From contig CATQHI010000011.1 in NCBI GenBank assembly GCA_958295895.1, forward strand, positions 1 to 64,000: a DNA stretch of 64,000 nt, in the 5' to 3' direction. Within the stretch, counting starts at the first letter, position 1. The number at the start of each line of letters is the position of its first letter. The position numbers were made by a program, and so were the translations under genes. Shown one piece after another: positions 1 to 7,905 of the stretch. Below the pieces are notes generated by a model. It saw only the letters and a list, made by a program, of their open reading frames with translations, was not told where the DNA came from and did not search any database. The DNA comes from Saprospiraceae bacterium (lineage in GTDB: Bacteria > Bacteroidota > Bacteroidia > Chitinophagales > Saprospiraceae).

Positions 1-300
1 GGTCAGAATCACCTAGTCCCCGCAGGTCGGGCACGATGACCCGGTAGCCCGCTTGCCGCAGGTCGGGCATGAGCTCACGCCAGGCGTACCACGTTTCGGG
101 CCAGCCGTGTACCAGCACCAGGGCGGGGCCATTTACCGCCACCGTCCATGTAGTGAAGGCGGACGGTATCGCTAACCACGGCCCACTGGTGGGTGTAGCC
201 CGCTACGGAAGGCAGCCCCATTGTGTTCGCGCGCGGTTTGGGCCAGGAGAACACTGCAGAAAAAGCAGAGGGTAAGGAGCAGATAGCGTATTGGGTGCAT
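1..300 (-). pseudogene. alpha/beta hydrolase (epoxide-hydrolase-like), 5' part, frameshifted
   Basis: The reading starts at the ATG at 300-298 with a signal peptide (MHPIRYLLLTLCFFCSVLLA) and runs off the left edge. After the signal the coding sense moves to a second frame (GYTHQWAVVSDTVRLHYMDG, about 221-138). It then moves to a third frame holding the oxyanion-hole motif HGWPETWYAWR and VPDLRGLGDSD (about 133-1). Each change equals one extra base, near 224-240 and near 135. The three pieces join into one continuous epoxide-hydrolase-like N-terminus, so this is one gene with two single-base indels, either real or sequencing errors. The catalytic Asp and His lie outside the window. The signal peptide implies export. 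It is transcribed away from the porin gene that starts at 423. Confidence 0.72.
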
Positions 301-340
301 AGTGGTGGTCCGTTCGTGCTCTATACTGGCCGATACATCC

Positions 341-374
341 ATCGGTTCGGCGGGGGCCGCAGGTGCGAACCGAT
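341..374. repeat. 9-bp inverted repeat with GC-rich core between divergent genes
   Basis: ATCGGTTCG at 341-349 is the exact reverse complement of CGAACCGAT at 366-374, separated by 16 bases. The core holds the sequence ggcgggggccgcaggtgcg (349-367), which recurs near 10177 and 27814. It lies between the divergent starts at 300 and 423. It could be an operator, a hairpin or an intergenic repeat unit; the sequence does not decide. Confidence 0.5.
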
Positions 375-422
375 CGCGGATTGAGCCCATTTGCCTACGC
401 TACCTTCCCTGAGCTGACCTGG

Positions 423-1712
423 ATGTCAAACGTCTACCTACCCGTACTTCTCCTCCTGCTGCTGCATACTACGACCGGCTACGCGCAGGCTACCTCATCC
501 ACCGATTCTACCGGGCAGGAAAGTAGCCGAACCGGGCGGTACAGTGGCCGTTTTCCCGACGACGCGCGGCGGGCGGTGACGGCCGGGACCTTCGAGGGCG
601 CGATTGCCGTGCCGGGTACGGGAGTGAGCTTCCGGATCGGCGGCTTCATCCAGACCAGTGCCTCCCAGGATATTAGCGGAGCGATCAGTCCGGGCTTGTT
701 CATCCCCCGGCTGATCACGAATACAGATGGACCGAGTCGCTTCGTCTTCACCGCGCGCAATAGTCGTATCAGCGTCGATGCCCGCAGTGAGTCCGACGGG
801 GGTACCCCCATCCGGGCCTTCATCGAAATGGGGTTTATCGGTGCGCCGGGGAATGAGGGAACAACCAACGCAGACGGTCTAGCCCTACGGCATGCCTTCG
901 CCCAGATCGGGGAGTTCTACTTCGGGCAGTACTGGTCGCAGCTCACCGACCTGGAATCTTTTCCCGAGACGACGGACGCGGGCGCACCGGCGGGTAAGAT
1001 CTTCGTGCGGCAGCCCGGGATACACTACGCCCCCTGGATCCGGGGGGAGGAAGGCAAGGGAATACGCCTAGCCGTGGGACTGGAGAACTCCATATCCGAC
1101 CTGACGCTATTGGATCGGCGGGGAGCCCCTTCCCCTACGCTGGCGACCATCGACGCAGCGCCAGACGCGCTAGTGTATTTACGGCAGGAGGGCCGGCGGG
1201 GTCACCTTCAGTTGACCGGGGTGCTCCGCTATCTAGGTGCGGATAGTACGCAGGCAGTACCGGCCGGGGGGCTCAGTCTTACGGGTAGTTTGGACCTGCC
1301 CCAGTTCGGTGTACGGGACCGGCTGACCTTTGCGGCGAGTGGCGGACTGGGCTTCGGCCGCTACCTGGTCGATCTGGCCACAGCGGGCTACGATGCAGTG
1401 CGCGACCCCCTTACCGGAGAATTGGACCTCCTGCGCACGGCCGGTACCTACCTGACCTACCAACACTGGTGGTCGGAGACCCTGCGCTCTACCGTAGCGG
1501 TGGGTGGAGTGTTTGTGGAGGCCAGCGAAGCACTGCCGGCGGGTGCGGTACACAGGGCGCAGTCGGGGGTCGTCAACCTGTTTTGGTCACAGTCCGAGCG
1601 GGCTACCTTCGGCCTGGAAGTCCTAGCAGCACGGGTGGTGCGGCGGGCCGGGGAGGGCATGACCACGGCGGATGCCTACCGGGCCAACGTCTTCGGGCAA
1701 CTAAATTTCTAG
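423..1712 (+). CDS. DcaP-family outer-membrane porin
   Basis: Predicted trimeric outer-membrane channel of the DcaP-like family, which in other bacteria takes up negatively charged small molecules. An upstream in-frame start exists at 363, but the ATG at 423 gives a clean signal peptide (MSNVYLPVLLLLLLHTTTGYA-QA), so it is preferred. The mature part shows family features: GVSFRIGGFIQTSA near the N-terminus, SRISVDARSESDGGTPIRAFIEM, and LRHAFAQIGEFYFGQYWSQ. The C-terminus ends in an aromatic beta-strand (NVFGQLNF), as in outer-membrane barrels. About 430 residues is normal for the family. It is monocistronic, convergent with the next gene 6 bp away. The substrate is not deducible. Confidence 0.82.
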   Translation: MSNVYLPVLLLLLLHTTTGYAQATSSTDSTGQESSRTGRYSGRFPDDARRAVTAGTFEGAIAVPGTGVSFRIGGFIQTSASQDISGAISPGLFIPRLITNTDGPSRFVFTARNSRISVDARSESDGGTPIRAFIEMGFIGAPGNEGTTNADGLALRHAFAQIGEFYFGQYWSQLTDLESFPETTDAGAPAGKIFVRQPGIHYAPWIRGEEGKGIRLAVGLENSISDLTLLDRRGAPSPTLATIDAAPDALVYLRQEGRRGHLQLTGVLRYLGADSTQAVPAGGLSLTGSLDLPQFGVRDRLTFAASGGLGFGRYLVDLATAGYDAVRDPLTGELDLLRTAGTYLTYQHWWSETLRSTVAVGGVFVEASEALPAGAVHRAQSGVVNLFWSQSERATFGLEVLAARVVRRAGEGMTTADAYRANVFGQLNF

Positions 1713-1718
1713 CCCAAC

Positions 1719-3380
1719 TCACTCACCCCCCAACCACTCGTGCACGAACTTCACGGCCGCACTCCCCTCCCCCACCGCCGTGGCTACCCGCTTGGTGGAG
1801 CCGCTACGTACATCCCCCACGGCAAACACCCCCGGCAGGCTAGTCTCCAGTAAAAAGGGATCGCGGCTGACGGTAGCGTAAGCCTCCGCCGCCCGGCCCG
1901 ATTGTCGCAGCGTGGGACCGGTAAGAATGAAGCCCTTCTCGTCCAGGCACAGTGTATCGGCGAGCCAGTCGGTATAGGGGTCGGCGCCGATGAAGGTAAA
2001 GACGTTGGTGGCCGGTAGGTCGCTACGTTCGTCCGTTTGGTTTTGCCGCACGGTTACCCCCTCGAGTTGCTCCGCTCCGTGCAGCGCGTCGACCTCGGTG
2101 TAGGGCATCAGCGTAATGTCCGACGAGCGGTCGATGCGGTCGATCAGGTAGCGCGACATGGAATGCGCTAGGTCACCGCTGCGAATTACTAAGTATACGT
2201 GTTTGGCCGCGCCGGATAAAAACATGGCCGCCTGCCCCGCCGAGTTACCCCCACCTACCACAATCACGTCCTGACCCGTACAGAGCCGCGCCTCGGTCTG
2301 GGTAGCGGCGTAGTACACGCCGCGGCCCTCGTACTGCTCCAGGTTCGGTACCCGGAGTTTGCGGTAGCGGGCACCGGTGGCGATGAGGACACTATTGGCC
2401 CGCAGGCAGTCGGCGCCTTCCAGGGTTACCGCGAAGTGACCCTCCTCAGCCCGTAACTGGGTAGCGGTGCGCGATACTACGATGCGGGCGCCAAATTTCT
2501 GCGCCTGAAGCACCGCCCGGTTCGCCAGCTCGGAGCCCGACAGCCCCGCCGGGAAGCCCAGGTAGTTCTCGATGCGCGAGCTGGTGCCGGCCTGACCGCC
2601 CGTCGAGATACTCTCTAGGGTAAGCGTGCTGAGCCCCTCGGAGGCTCCGTATACCGCCGCGGCTAGTCCCGCCGGACCGGCACCGATCACTAGCAGGTCC
2701 ACCGTTTCCCCCGCCGTAACCGCACGATTAAGTCCTAGCCGCCGGGTCAGTTCGCCGTTACTTGGATTGCGCAGTACCTCCTCGCCCTGCCAGATCACGA
2801 TCGGTGTCTCCTCGGGCTGCACCCGGAAGTAGCACAGCAGTCGCTCCGCGTCGCGGTCCTCCTCCACATCGATCCAGCGGTGTGGCAGTTGGTTACGCGC
2901 CGCAAAGGCCCTTAGGCGCTGGGTGTCGGGGGAGTAGCGGGAGCCGACGATCTGTAGCCCCTCCACCGCCCCGTTGCCCTGCAGGATCTCGCGGCGCATC
3001 AGGAAAGAGTTGAGGATCAGCTCGCTCAGGGCGGGGATGGTGGCAACGATCTGGCGTAGGTCCTCGGCGGAGATAACTCGTACGCGGCCGGCGGTGCGGG
3101 CGCGGGCGGCCAGAAAGGCGGTCTGCCCGGTGAGTAGGCTCAGCTCCCCCAGAAACTGGCCGTCGTGGCGCACGTCGAGTACTTCCTCCCCTTCCGCGCC
3201 GGGGTTGCTGACGATCTCCAGCTCTCCGTGTAGGATGACGATCCAGGGGTACTCGGTGTCCCCGATATCGAAGAGGATATCACCGGGCTGGGTAGGGCGT
3301 TCTTCGCCGTAGGGTGTCAGCAGGGCGAGCTGGTCGGCGTCCAGGGTCGGGTGGGCAATCTCGGCGTTGTACTCGGGCAT
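1719..3380 (-). CDS. cNMP-binding, thioredoxin-reductase-like FAD oxidoreductase
   Basis: Three-part protein: a cyclic-nucleotide-binding domain (about residues 15-135), a thioredoxin-like fold segment (about 145-225) and a pyridine nucleotide-disulphide oxidoreductase domain. The last has two Rossmann motifs, VIGAGPAGLAAA (FAD) and VVGGGNSAGQAA (NADPH), and a C-terminal FAVGDVRSGSTKRVA. Where thioredoxin reductase has CATC, this protein reads AATQ, so the redox-active disulphide is absent and it cannot be a classical thioredoxin reductase. An upstream in-frame start exists at 3419. The ATG at 3380 is preferred because a TACTTTG -7 box ends only 4 bases before it. A class III cyclase at 28272 could in principle supply a ligand, but that link is speculation. 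Confidence 0.86.
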   Translation of the reverse strand: MPEYNAEIAHPTLDADQLALLTPYGEERPTQPGDILFDIGDTEYPWIVILHGELEIVSNPGAEGEEVLDVRHDGQFLGELSLLTGQTAFLAARARTAGRVRVISAEDLRQIVATIPALSELILNSFLMRREILQGNGAVEGLQIVGSRYSPDTQRLRAFAARNQLPHRWIDVEEDRDAERLLCYFRVQPEETPIVIWQGEEVLRNPSNGELTRRLGLNRAVTAGETVDLLVIGAGPAGLAAAVYGASEGLSTLTLESISTGGQAGTSSRIENYLGFPAGLSGSELANRAVLQAQKFGARIVVSRTATQLRAEEGHFAVTLEGADCLRANSVLIATGARYRKLRVPNLEQYEGRGVYYAATQTEARLCTGQDVIVVGGGNSAGQAAMFLSGAAKHVYLVIRSGDLAHSMSRYLIDRIDRSSDITLMPYTEVDALHGAEQLEGVTVRQNQTDERSDLPATNVFTFIGADPYTDWLADTLCLDEKGFILTGPTLRQSGRAAEAYATVSRDPFLLETSLPGVFAVGDVRSGSTKRVATAVGEGSAAVKFVHEWLGGE

Positions 3381-3384
3381 GCCA

Positions 3385-3391
3385 CAAAGTA
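3385..3391 (-). promoter_or_regulatory. -7 box TACTTTG, leaderless start of the cNMP/FAD oxidoreductase
   Basis: On the minus strand TACTTTG (3391-3385) is followed by TGGC and the ATG at 3380. This matches the Bacteroidota -7 consensus, and the spacing would put the transcript start at or within a base or two of the start codon. A TTG lies 25 bases upstream, longer than the usual 19-21. The palindromic repeat at 3396-3412 sits 4 bases upstream of the box. Confidence 0.55.
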
Positions 3392-3395
3392 CGAG

Positions 3396-3492
3396 GCTGC
3401 CTCCGGCAGCGCTGTGCAACGCAACTCGCAGTTGCGGCGTAACACTGCCAGCGCAGTCGTAGACTGTGCGGTACGGCGCTGCCGGAGGCAGC
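3396..3492. repeat. 17-bp inverted repeat, itself palindromic in each arm
   Basis: Left arm 3396-3412 (GCTGCCTCCGGCAGCGC) is exactly reverse-complemented at 3476-3492, with 63 bases between. Each arm also contains a GCTGCC/GGCAGC hairpin. A near-identical arm occurs at 42641-42659, upstream of mcrB. The pair lies just downstream of the protease stop (3496) and just upstream of the oxidoreductase promoter. It could act as terminator, attenuator or REP-like repeat. Confidence 0.6.
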
Positions 3493-3495
3493 TTC

Positions 3496-4326
3496 TTACT
3501 CCCTAAACCGCTGGTAGGCCGCAGGATGCGTAAGTATATAGTTCCACATTAGCTCCGTCTCACACACTGTCAAGTACACCTGACTCCCGTAGGCCATCAT
3601 CAGTTCGCGTTTGCTCCCCCCGTGGCAGTTCACCCCGGCGGTAGTACTGCCGCTATTATTAGTTGCACACTTGCCGTAGCACTCATCAAGTGCGACCAGG
3701 TCCACGCCATTGCAGGGGTTATCGCACTTAAAGGTGTGATCCAGCCCCCGGGTATGACCGAACTCGTGGGCGATCACCCGTGCCGGTGTCCAGGTATCGT
3801 TACTTCCCCCAAGGTAGCGCTGCAACTGATTGTATACAAAAATGCGGTTGCTGCCCACGCCGGTAGTAGCTCCACTCGGGGATGAGCTCTTACTGCGGTA
3901 AGCGGTAAACACGATGTTTAGGGCGTCCTTCCGGTAGGCGATGGGCTGGCGGGCAGCGTAAAAAAAGGCACTACGCAGTGGCTCTTTTTTGCCGTTCAGG
4001 TAGACGAAACGAATTTTGGTATCCTTCGTGTCTGGGTAGTCCAGCAGCGCGGAGCGGAAGCGGCCGTTCATCTCCCGCAGCAGGTAGTACATCAGCACGT
4101 CGGCGCGTAGCTTTTCGTGTCCGCCGTGGGCCAGTACGAGCGAGTCCTGGGGGTCGGTGACAAAGTTAGTCCCATCGTCCAGGGCCACGAAGTGAAACGC
4201 TACGGCAAAGGTCACCTCGGGCAGGCGGGGCAGGTACTCGACCGTCATCCGTTCGGGGATTTGGGCGGGGAGCGCAGGTGCGAAGCTCAGTGAACAGAGC
4301 AGTAGCAGTAGTAAGCAGCGGGGCAT
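3496..4326 (-). CDS. secreted zinc metalloprotease (metzincin type)
   Basis: The protein starts with a signal peptide (MPRCLLLLLLCSLSFAPALPA-Q). It carries HEFGHTRGLDH at about residues 185-195, the HExxHxxGxxH zinc signature of metzincins. About 50 residues later LMMAYGSQ fits the Met-turn. Between them is a Cys-rich loop (KCDNPCNG, DECYGKC, VNCHGG) that probably forms disulphides outside the cytoplasm. It is probably exported to the periplasm or beyond; the substrate is unknown. At 276 residues it is a minimal catalytic protein with no visible C-terminal sorting domain. The nearest family (pappalysin-like versus archaemetzincin-like) cannot be settled by eye. Confidence 0.8.
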   Translation of the reverse strand: MPRCLLLLLLCSLSFAPALPAQIPERMTVEYLPRLPEVTFAVAFHFVALDDGTNFVTDPQDSLVLAHGGHEKLRADVLMYYLLREMNGRFRSALLDYPDTKDTKIRFVYLNGKKEPLRSAFFYAARQPIAYRKDALNIVFTAYRSKSSSPSGATTGVGSNRIFVYNQLQRYLGGSNDTWTPARVIAHEFGHTRGLDHTFKCDNPCNGVDLVALDECYGKCATNNSGSTTAGVNCHGGSKRELMMAYGSQVYLTVCETELMWNYILTHPAAYQRFRE

Positions 4327-4366
4327 ACGGAGTAAACGTGCGCAGCGGGTAAAATCTTGGACGGAC

Positions 4367-4633
4367 CTACTCGCCAGCCCGCATCGCTCGCACCTTGTAG
4401 TAGAAGATGATCCCCGATAGACTAGCCGTAATCGCGTTGGCCAGCATCAGGGGAATATCGTGGATCAGGTAGCCGTACACGAACCACAGGATGGTACCAA
4501 AAAATAGCATCGAGAAAGTCACAATGGAAAGGTCCTGAGTGGCCCGTTCCCGGATGGTCTTGTAGGCCTGGGGAATGAAGGCGACGGTAGTGCAGATCGC
4601 GGCGATAAAACCCAGCAGTGCGCTAGTAGTCAT
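4367..4633 (-). CDS. SemiSWEET-type sugar transporter (PQ-loop)
   Basis: Small inner-membrane protein of 88 residues with three transmembrane helices, the length of bacterial SemiSWEETs, which act as dimers to carry sugars. Visible features are GFIAAICTTVAFIPQAYKTI (helix 1 with the PQ motif), LSIVTFSMLFFGTILWFVYG (helix 2) and LANAITASLSGIIFYYKVR (helix 3). An upstream in-frame start at 4726 would add 31 polar residues unlike the family, so the ATG at 4633 is chosen. It lies between the protease and the divergent head-GIN gene with no evident operon partner. The sugar is unknown. Confidence 0.88.
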   Translation of the reverse strand: MTTSALLGFIAAICTTVAFIPQAYKTIRERATQDLSIVTFSMLFFGTILWFVYGYLIHDIPLMLANAITASLSGIIFYYKVRAMRAGE

Positions 4634-4731
4634 AGGGTCTAACTTAGGCCAAATACGTACAACAGCGGCGTGGGCGGTAAGGTGCATGCAACCCCTACGA
4701 ACGGTAGTCGTCCCTAGATAAAACAAGCAAG

Positions 4732-5472
4732 ATGAAACCTTTGATGATCCTACTTTGCCTCAGCCTGGGCTTCACCGCCGGTGCCCAGACAACCTATGGC
4801 AGTAACGGAAAAAATGACCGTAACCGCATCGTCGGTAACGAAGAAGTGACCGTGGAGAACCGCCCCGTAGACAACTTCGAGGAGCTAACCTTTTGCTGCA
4901 ACCTGCGCGTGGAACTCACCCAGGGACCCACCACCGAGGTACGCGTCGAGGCGGAGAGTAACCTGCTGCCGTACGTCAAAACGGAGGTATCGGGTAAGCG
5001 GCTGCGCATCGGCTTTCGTGACAACGTGAACTTCCGTTCGAAGGAGCCGATCGTAGTCTATGTCACCGCACCCACCCTGACGTACATCGGTGGAGAGGCC
5101 GGCGGACAGCTACAAATGCAATCGGCCTTTACCGGAGAGCGTATGGAGTTGGAGGCGGGCAGCGCGGCCTTCGTCGGGGCCGAATTCAACGGGGCGGAAC
5201 TGCGTGCGCGGGCCGATAGCGGCGGGCATATCGAAGTCAGGGGAAGTGGCAAGTCAGTAAACGCGGCGGCCAGTTCGGGAGGTGCCGTATCGGCACACGA
5301 CTACCTGGCACAGCGCGGTGAGGCGGAGGCCAGCAGCGGCGGCGGCGTAGAAATCAATGTCAGCGAAGCCCTGGAGGCCGAGGCCAGCTCCGGCGGACGG
5401 GTCAGCTACCGCGGCGATGCCAAGGATATAAATATACACAGTGGTTGGGGCGGCTCGGTCCACAAGGACTAG
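4732..5472 (+). CDS. head-GIN domain (DUF2807) exported protein
   Basis: Exported protein with signal peptide MKPLMILLCLSLGFTAGA-Q. The mature part opens with a segment typical of head-GIN proteins (VENRPVDNFEELTFCCNLRV, then VRVEAESNLLPYV). It ends in repetitive beta-helix-like turns rich in Ser-Gly-Gly (ADSGGHIEV, AASSGGAVSA, ASSGGGVEI, ASSGGRVSY). These proteins are common in Bacteroidota and are thought to be cell-surface or adhesin-like; no activity is established. The stop overlaps that of the convergent acetyltransferase by 4 bases. Confidence 0.85.
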   Translation: MKPLMILLCLSLGFTAGAQTTYGSNGKNDRNRIVGNEEVTVENRPVDNFEELTFCCNLRVELTQGPTTEVRVEAESNLLPYVKTEVSGKRLRIGFRDNVNFRSKEPIVVYVTAPTLTYIGGEAGGQLQMQSAFTGERMELEAGSAAFVGAEFNGAELRARADSGGHIEVRGSGKSVNAAASSGGAVSAHDYLAQRGEAEASSGGGVEINVSEALEAEASSGGRVSYRGDAKDINIHSGWGGSVHKD

Positions 5473-6101
5473 TCTCCCACCGCAGTAGTCAGCCCCGCCT
5501 CGAAGGCACGTACGAACTCCCCCACCTCCCGCCCGTCCATCAGCGCGTGGTGGCCGTGAATACTTACCGGCATACCCAGCCGTCCGTCGCGCTCGGTGAG
5601 CTTACCGACGCTGATCTTGGGGGCACTGTCGGGAAATTTGAAGTTGCGGGCATGGCTCAGGGCAGTAAAGTCGAGCCAGGGCACGGCACTGAAGTGAATT
5701 ACGTCGGGGCCGGCTATGCCTATGTTGAGCCCCGTCGTAGACTGGATGCGGGCGATCTCCGCCTGCGCACCCTCCACAAAGGCGGTAAAGTCGGGAGCAT
5801 AGGGGATGTAGGAAAAATCAAAGGTGCCATCGGCACGGTCGATCGTCGCCGACGCGTGAATCCGATCGTATACCCGCACCCCCTCACCCTCCACGCGGTA
5901 GCGGAAGGGTTCGGTGGCGTTTACGGCGAGCAAACACTTGTGTAGGTAGTAGAGGAAGAACGACTGCCCGCTTGCCTTACAGTGGTGGTAGGCCTGGGTG
6001 GCATCCACCCGTACGGTAAGCCCGAAGAAGGGCTCGTCGAACTGGCGGAAGAAGTCGAAGTGAGCGCGGCGGGGCCAGGTGGTCAAGTCCAGATAAGGCA
6101 T
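5469..6101 (-). CDS. chloramphenicol acetyltransferase-like CoA acyltransferase
   Basis: Cytoplasmic protein of 210 residues, the standard length of type A chloramphenicol acetyltransferase subunits. The catalytic motif near the C-terminus reads HGHHALMDG, matching the HHxxxDG signature with its general-base His. Family landmarks upstream include RRAHFDFFRQFDEPFFG at the N-terminus and PWLDFTALSHA. In resistant strains such enzymes O-acetylate chloramphenicol at the trimer interface. Chromosomal homologues often have unknown substrates, so resistance should not be assumed. No resistance or mobile genes are nearby. Confidence 0.85.
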   Translation of the reverse strand: MPYLDLTTWPRRAHFDFFRQFDEPFFGLTVRVDATQAYHHCKASGQSFFLYYLHKCLLAVNATEPFRYRVEGEGVRVYDRIHASATIDRADGTFDFSYIPYAPDFTAFVEGAQAEIARIQSTTGLNIGIAGPDVIHFSAVPWLDFTALSHARNFKFPDSAPKISVGKLTERDGRLGMPVSIHGHHALMDGREVGEFVRAFEAGLTTAVGD

Positions 6102-6205
6102 AGCTGACGGTAAGGGATTTGGTGGTGTGACCCAATGTGTGCATTGGTCGGACGTACGGGCAACACTTTACGGCTATCGTTGTAGGTAGGTGGTAAGTTT
6201 ACCCC

Positions 6206-6310
6206 ATGTCAGACACCGGTGTTGCCCTACTCTTCTTATTCGTAGCCGGTAGCTTTGTGGCACTGCTGTACTTTCTGGCGCGGTTTCTTATCCGGCAGGG
6301 TCGCAAATAA
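6206..6310 (+). CDS. 34-residue single-span membrane protein
   Basis: Short ORF MSDTGVALLFLF..RFLIRQGRK: a polar start, one hydrophobic helix of about 20 residues (ALLFLFVAGSFVALLYFLA) and a basic tail, fitting N-out/C-in by the positive-inside rule. TAAGTTTA at 6194-6201 lies 4 bases before the ATG, as in other probable leaderless genes here. It ends 11 bases before the next gene and may be co-transcribed with it. No family is recognised. A chance ORF is possible, but promoter position and composition support it. Confidence 0.5.
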   Translation: MSDTGVALLFLFVAGSFVALLYFLARFLIRQGRK

Positions 6311-6321
6311 CTTCTAAAGAC

Positions 6322-7854
6322 ATGGCAGTTCCCGGACGGCGGATGTCTTCGCTCATCAGTCTTTTTGTGGGGTTATTACTAGTATCGTACTGCGCGGCGG
6401 ACACCGAGCCTACGGACCGGGAGCGGTACGTGGCCGTCTGCGGCAACTGCCACCTATCCCCCGATCCTGCTGAGCTGCCAAAAGCAATTTGGGCTAAGTC
6501 CATCCTTCCCGAAATGGCGGCCCGTATGGGGCTGGTGACCTACGGCTACGATCCCGCTACGCTACTGGGAGAGGCGGAGTTTGCCCTGGCGCGGGCGCAC
6601 GGACAGTACCCGGAGGTACCCACCATTACCTACGATGAGTGGGAGGCCGTCAGAGCCTATATCCTGGCACAGGCACCGGATACGCTGCCGCTGGTTCCCG
6701 TACCCGCGCTGGCTGATCTTGCTGACTTTTCCGCCCGCGCCCTGGGTGTAGAGGACCAGGGGGGTGCGCTCGTTTCCTGCCTCGGCACCAAAGACGGTCG
6801 CCTCGTGGTGGGCGATGGGTACGGGAGTCTGGTATCCTTGGGCACGAATGGGCAGACGCCCGCCGGGCCCGTAAGTATCAGTCAGGGGCGCCTACCGCTG
6901 ACGCACTACCAGCCCCACCCGGAAGGGGACCTGCTGCTCGAGATCGGCAACATCTACCCCACCGAGGCACACAACGGGACGCTGTACCGCCTCGGGCCGG
7001 ACGGCAGCCGGCGGGTGGTAGTCGATAGTCTGCACCGCCCGGTCTACTTCCTGGCCGAAGACCTGGACGGAGACGGCACCGCTGAGATCGTGATCTGCGA
7101 ATACGGCAACTACACCGGGGCCCTCACCCTGCTACGAAGCGATGACCGGAATAGCTATACCAAACAACGACTCAGTGGCGTGGCGGGCAGCATTCGCGTA
7201 GTGGCCCGCGACATGAACGACGATGGGCACAAGGATCTGGTGAGCCTGCACGCCCAGGGCGATGAGGGTATCGATGTGTACTACCAGGCAGCCGACGGCA
7301 GCTTCGAGCGGCAGTCCCTACTTCACTTCTCGCCGGTCTGGGGCACTAGCTGGTTCGAGCTTGTCGACTTCGACGGGGATGGTGACCAAGACCTCATCAC
7401 GGCCCACGGCGACAACGCGGACTACAGCAACGTGCGCAAGCCTTATCACGGAGTGCGTATCTACGAAAACGCAGGCGACAACACTTTCTCCCTGCGCTAC
7501 TTTCAGGCCCTACCGGGCGCTACCCGGGTGGTTGCCCGCGACTTCGACCGGGACGGTGATGTGGACCTGGCCGTGGCGTGCAATTTTGCCGACTACTCCC
7601 GCAACCCCGAGGCAGCCTTCGTTTACCTGGAGCAGACGGGGGGTGCGGAACTTTCCTTTACCGCCCGTACCACCCCGGCCGCCGCTGCTGGGCGCTGGCT
7701 CATTCTGGAGGCGGGTGATTATGACGGAGACGGGGATGATGACCTGGCGCTGGGGTCGTTTACGTTGAATCCGGCTCCGGTACCCGCGGAGGTAGCCCAG
7801 CGGTGGCGGGGGGATAGTGTGGATGTGGTGGTGCTGAAAAATAGAATGCAGTAA
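6322..7854 (+). CDS. exported c-type cytochrome fused to VCBS/FG-GAP propeller repeats
   Basis: A hydrophobic export segment (SSLISLFVGLLLVSYC) is followed by a single haem c site, VCGNCH, about 20 residues later. The rest of the protein contains calcium-binding VCBS/FG-GAP blades: DLDGDGTAEIVI, DMNDDGHKDLV, DFDGDGDQDLIT, DFDRDGDVDLAV, DYDGDGDDDLAL. These predict a seven-bladed-type propeller facing the periplasm or surface. It may act in electron transfer or carry haem as a structural part; the substrate is unknown. A second ATG at 6343 also gives a good signal peptide and may be the true start. A Cys after the hydrophobic stretch might be lipidated, but the lipobox is poor. Confidence 0.82.
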   Translation: MAVPGRRMSSLISLFVGLLLVSYCAADTEPTDRERYVAVCGNCHLSPDPAELPKAIWAKSILPEMAARMGLVTYGYDPATLLGEAEFALARAHGQYPEVPTITYDEWEAVRAYILAQAPDTLPLVPVPALADLADFSARALGVEDQGGALVSCLGTKDGRLVVGDGYGSLVSLGTNGQTPAGPVSISQGRLPLTHYQPHPEGDLLLEIGNIYPTEAHNGTLYRLGPDGSRRVVVDSLHRPVYFLAEDLDGDGTAEIVICEYGNYTGALTLLRSDDRNSYTKQRLSGVAGSIRVVARDMNDDGHKDLVSLHAQGDEGIDVYYQAADGSFERQSLLHFSPVWGTSWFELVDFDGDGDQDLITAHGDNADYSNVRKPYHGVRIYENAGDNTFSLRYFQALPGATRVVARDFDRDGDVDLAVACNFADYSRNPEAAFVYLEQTGGAELSFTARTTPAAAAGRWLILEAGDYDGDGDDDLALGSFTLNPAPVPAEVAQRWRGDSVDVVVLKNRMQ

Positions 7855-7905
7855 GCGTGCCGAACCCAAACGGTGAACTCACACTTATGCAGCAAAGCCC
7901 AGCCC

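Noticed and set aside
3396-3492. Inverted repeat considered as insertion-sequence ends
   Set aside because: Only 63 bases lie between the arms, there is no transposase, and no target-site duplication is evident.
5469-6101. CAT-like gene considered as part of an acquired resistance cassette
   Set aside because: No integrase, transposase, attC-like site or composition change nearby; the sequence looks native.
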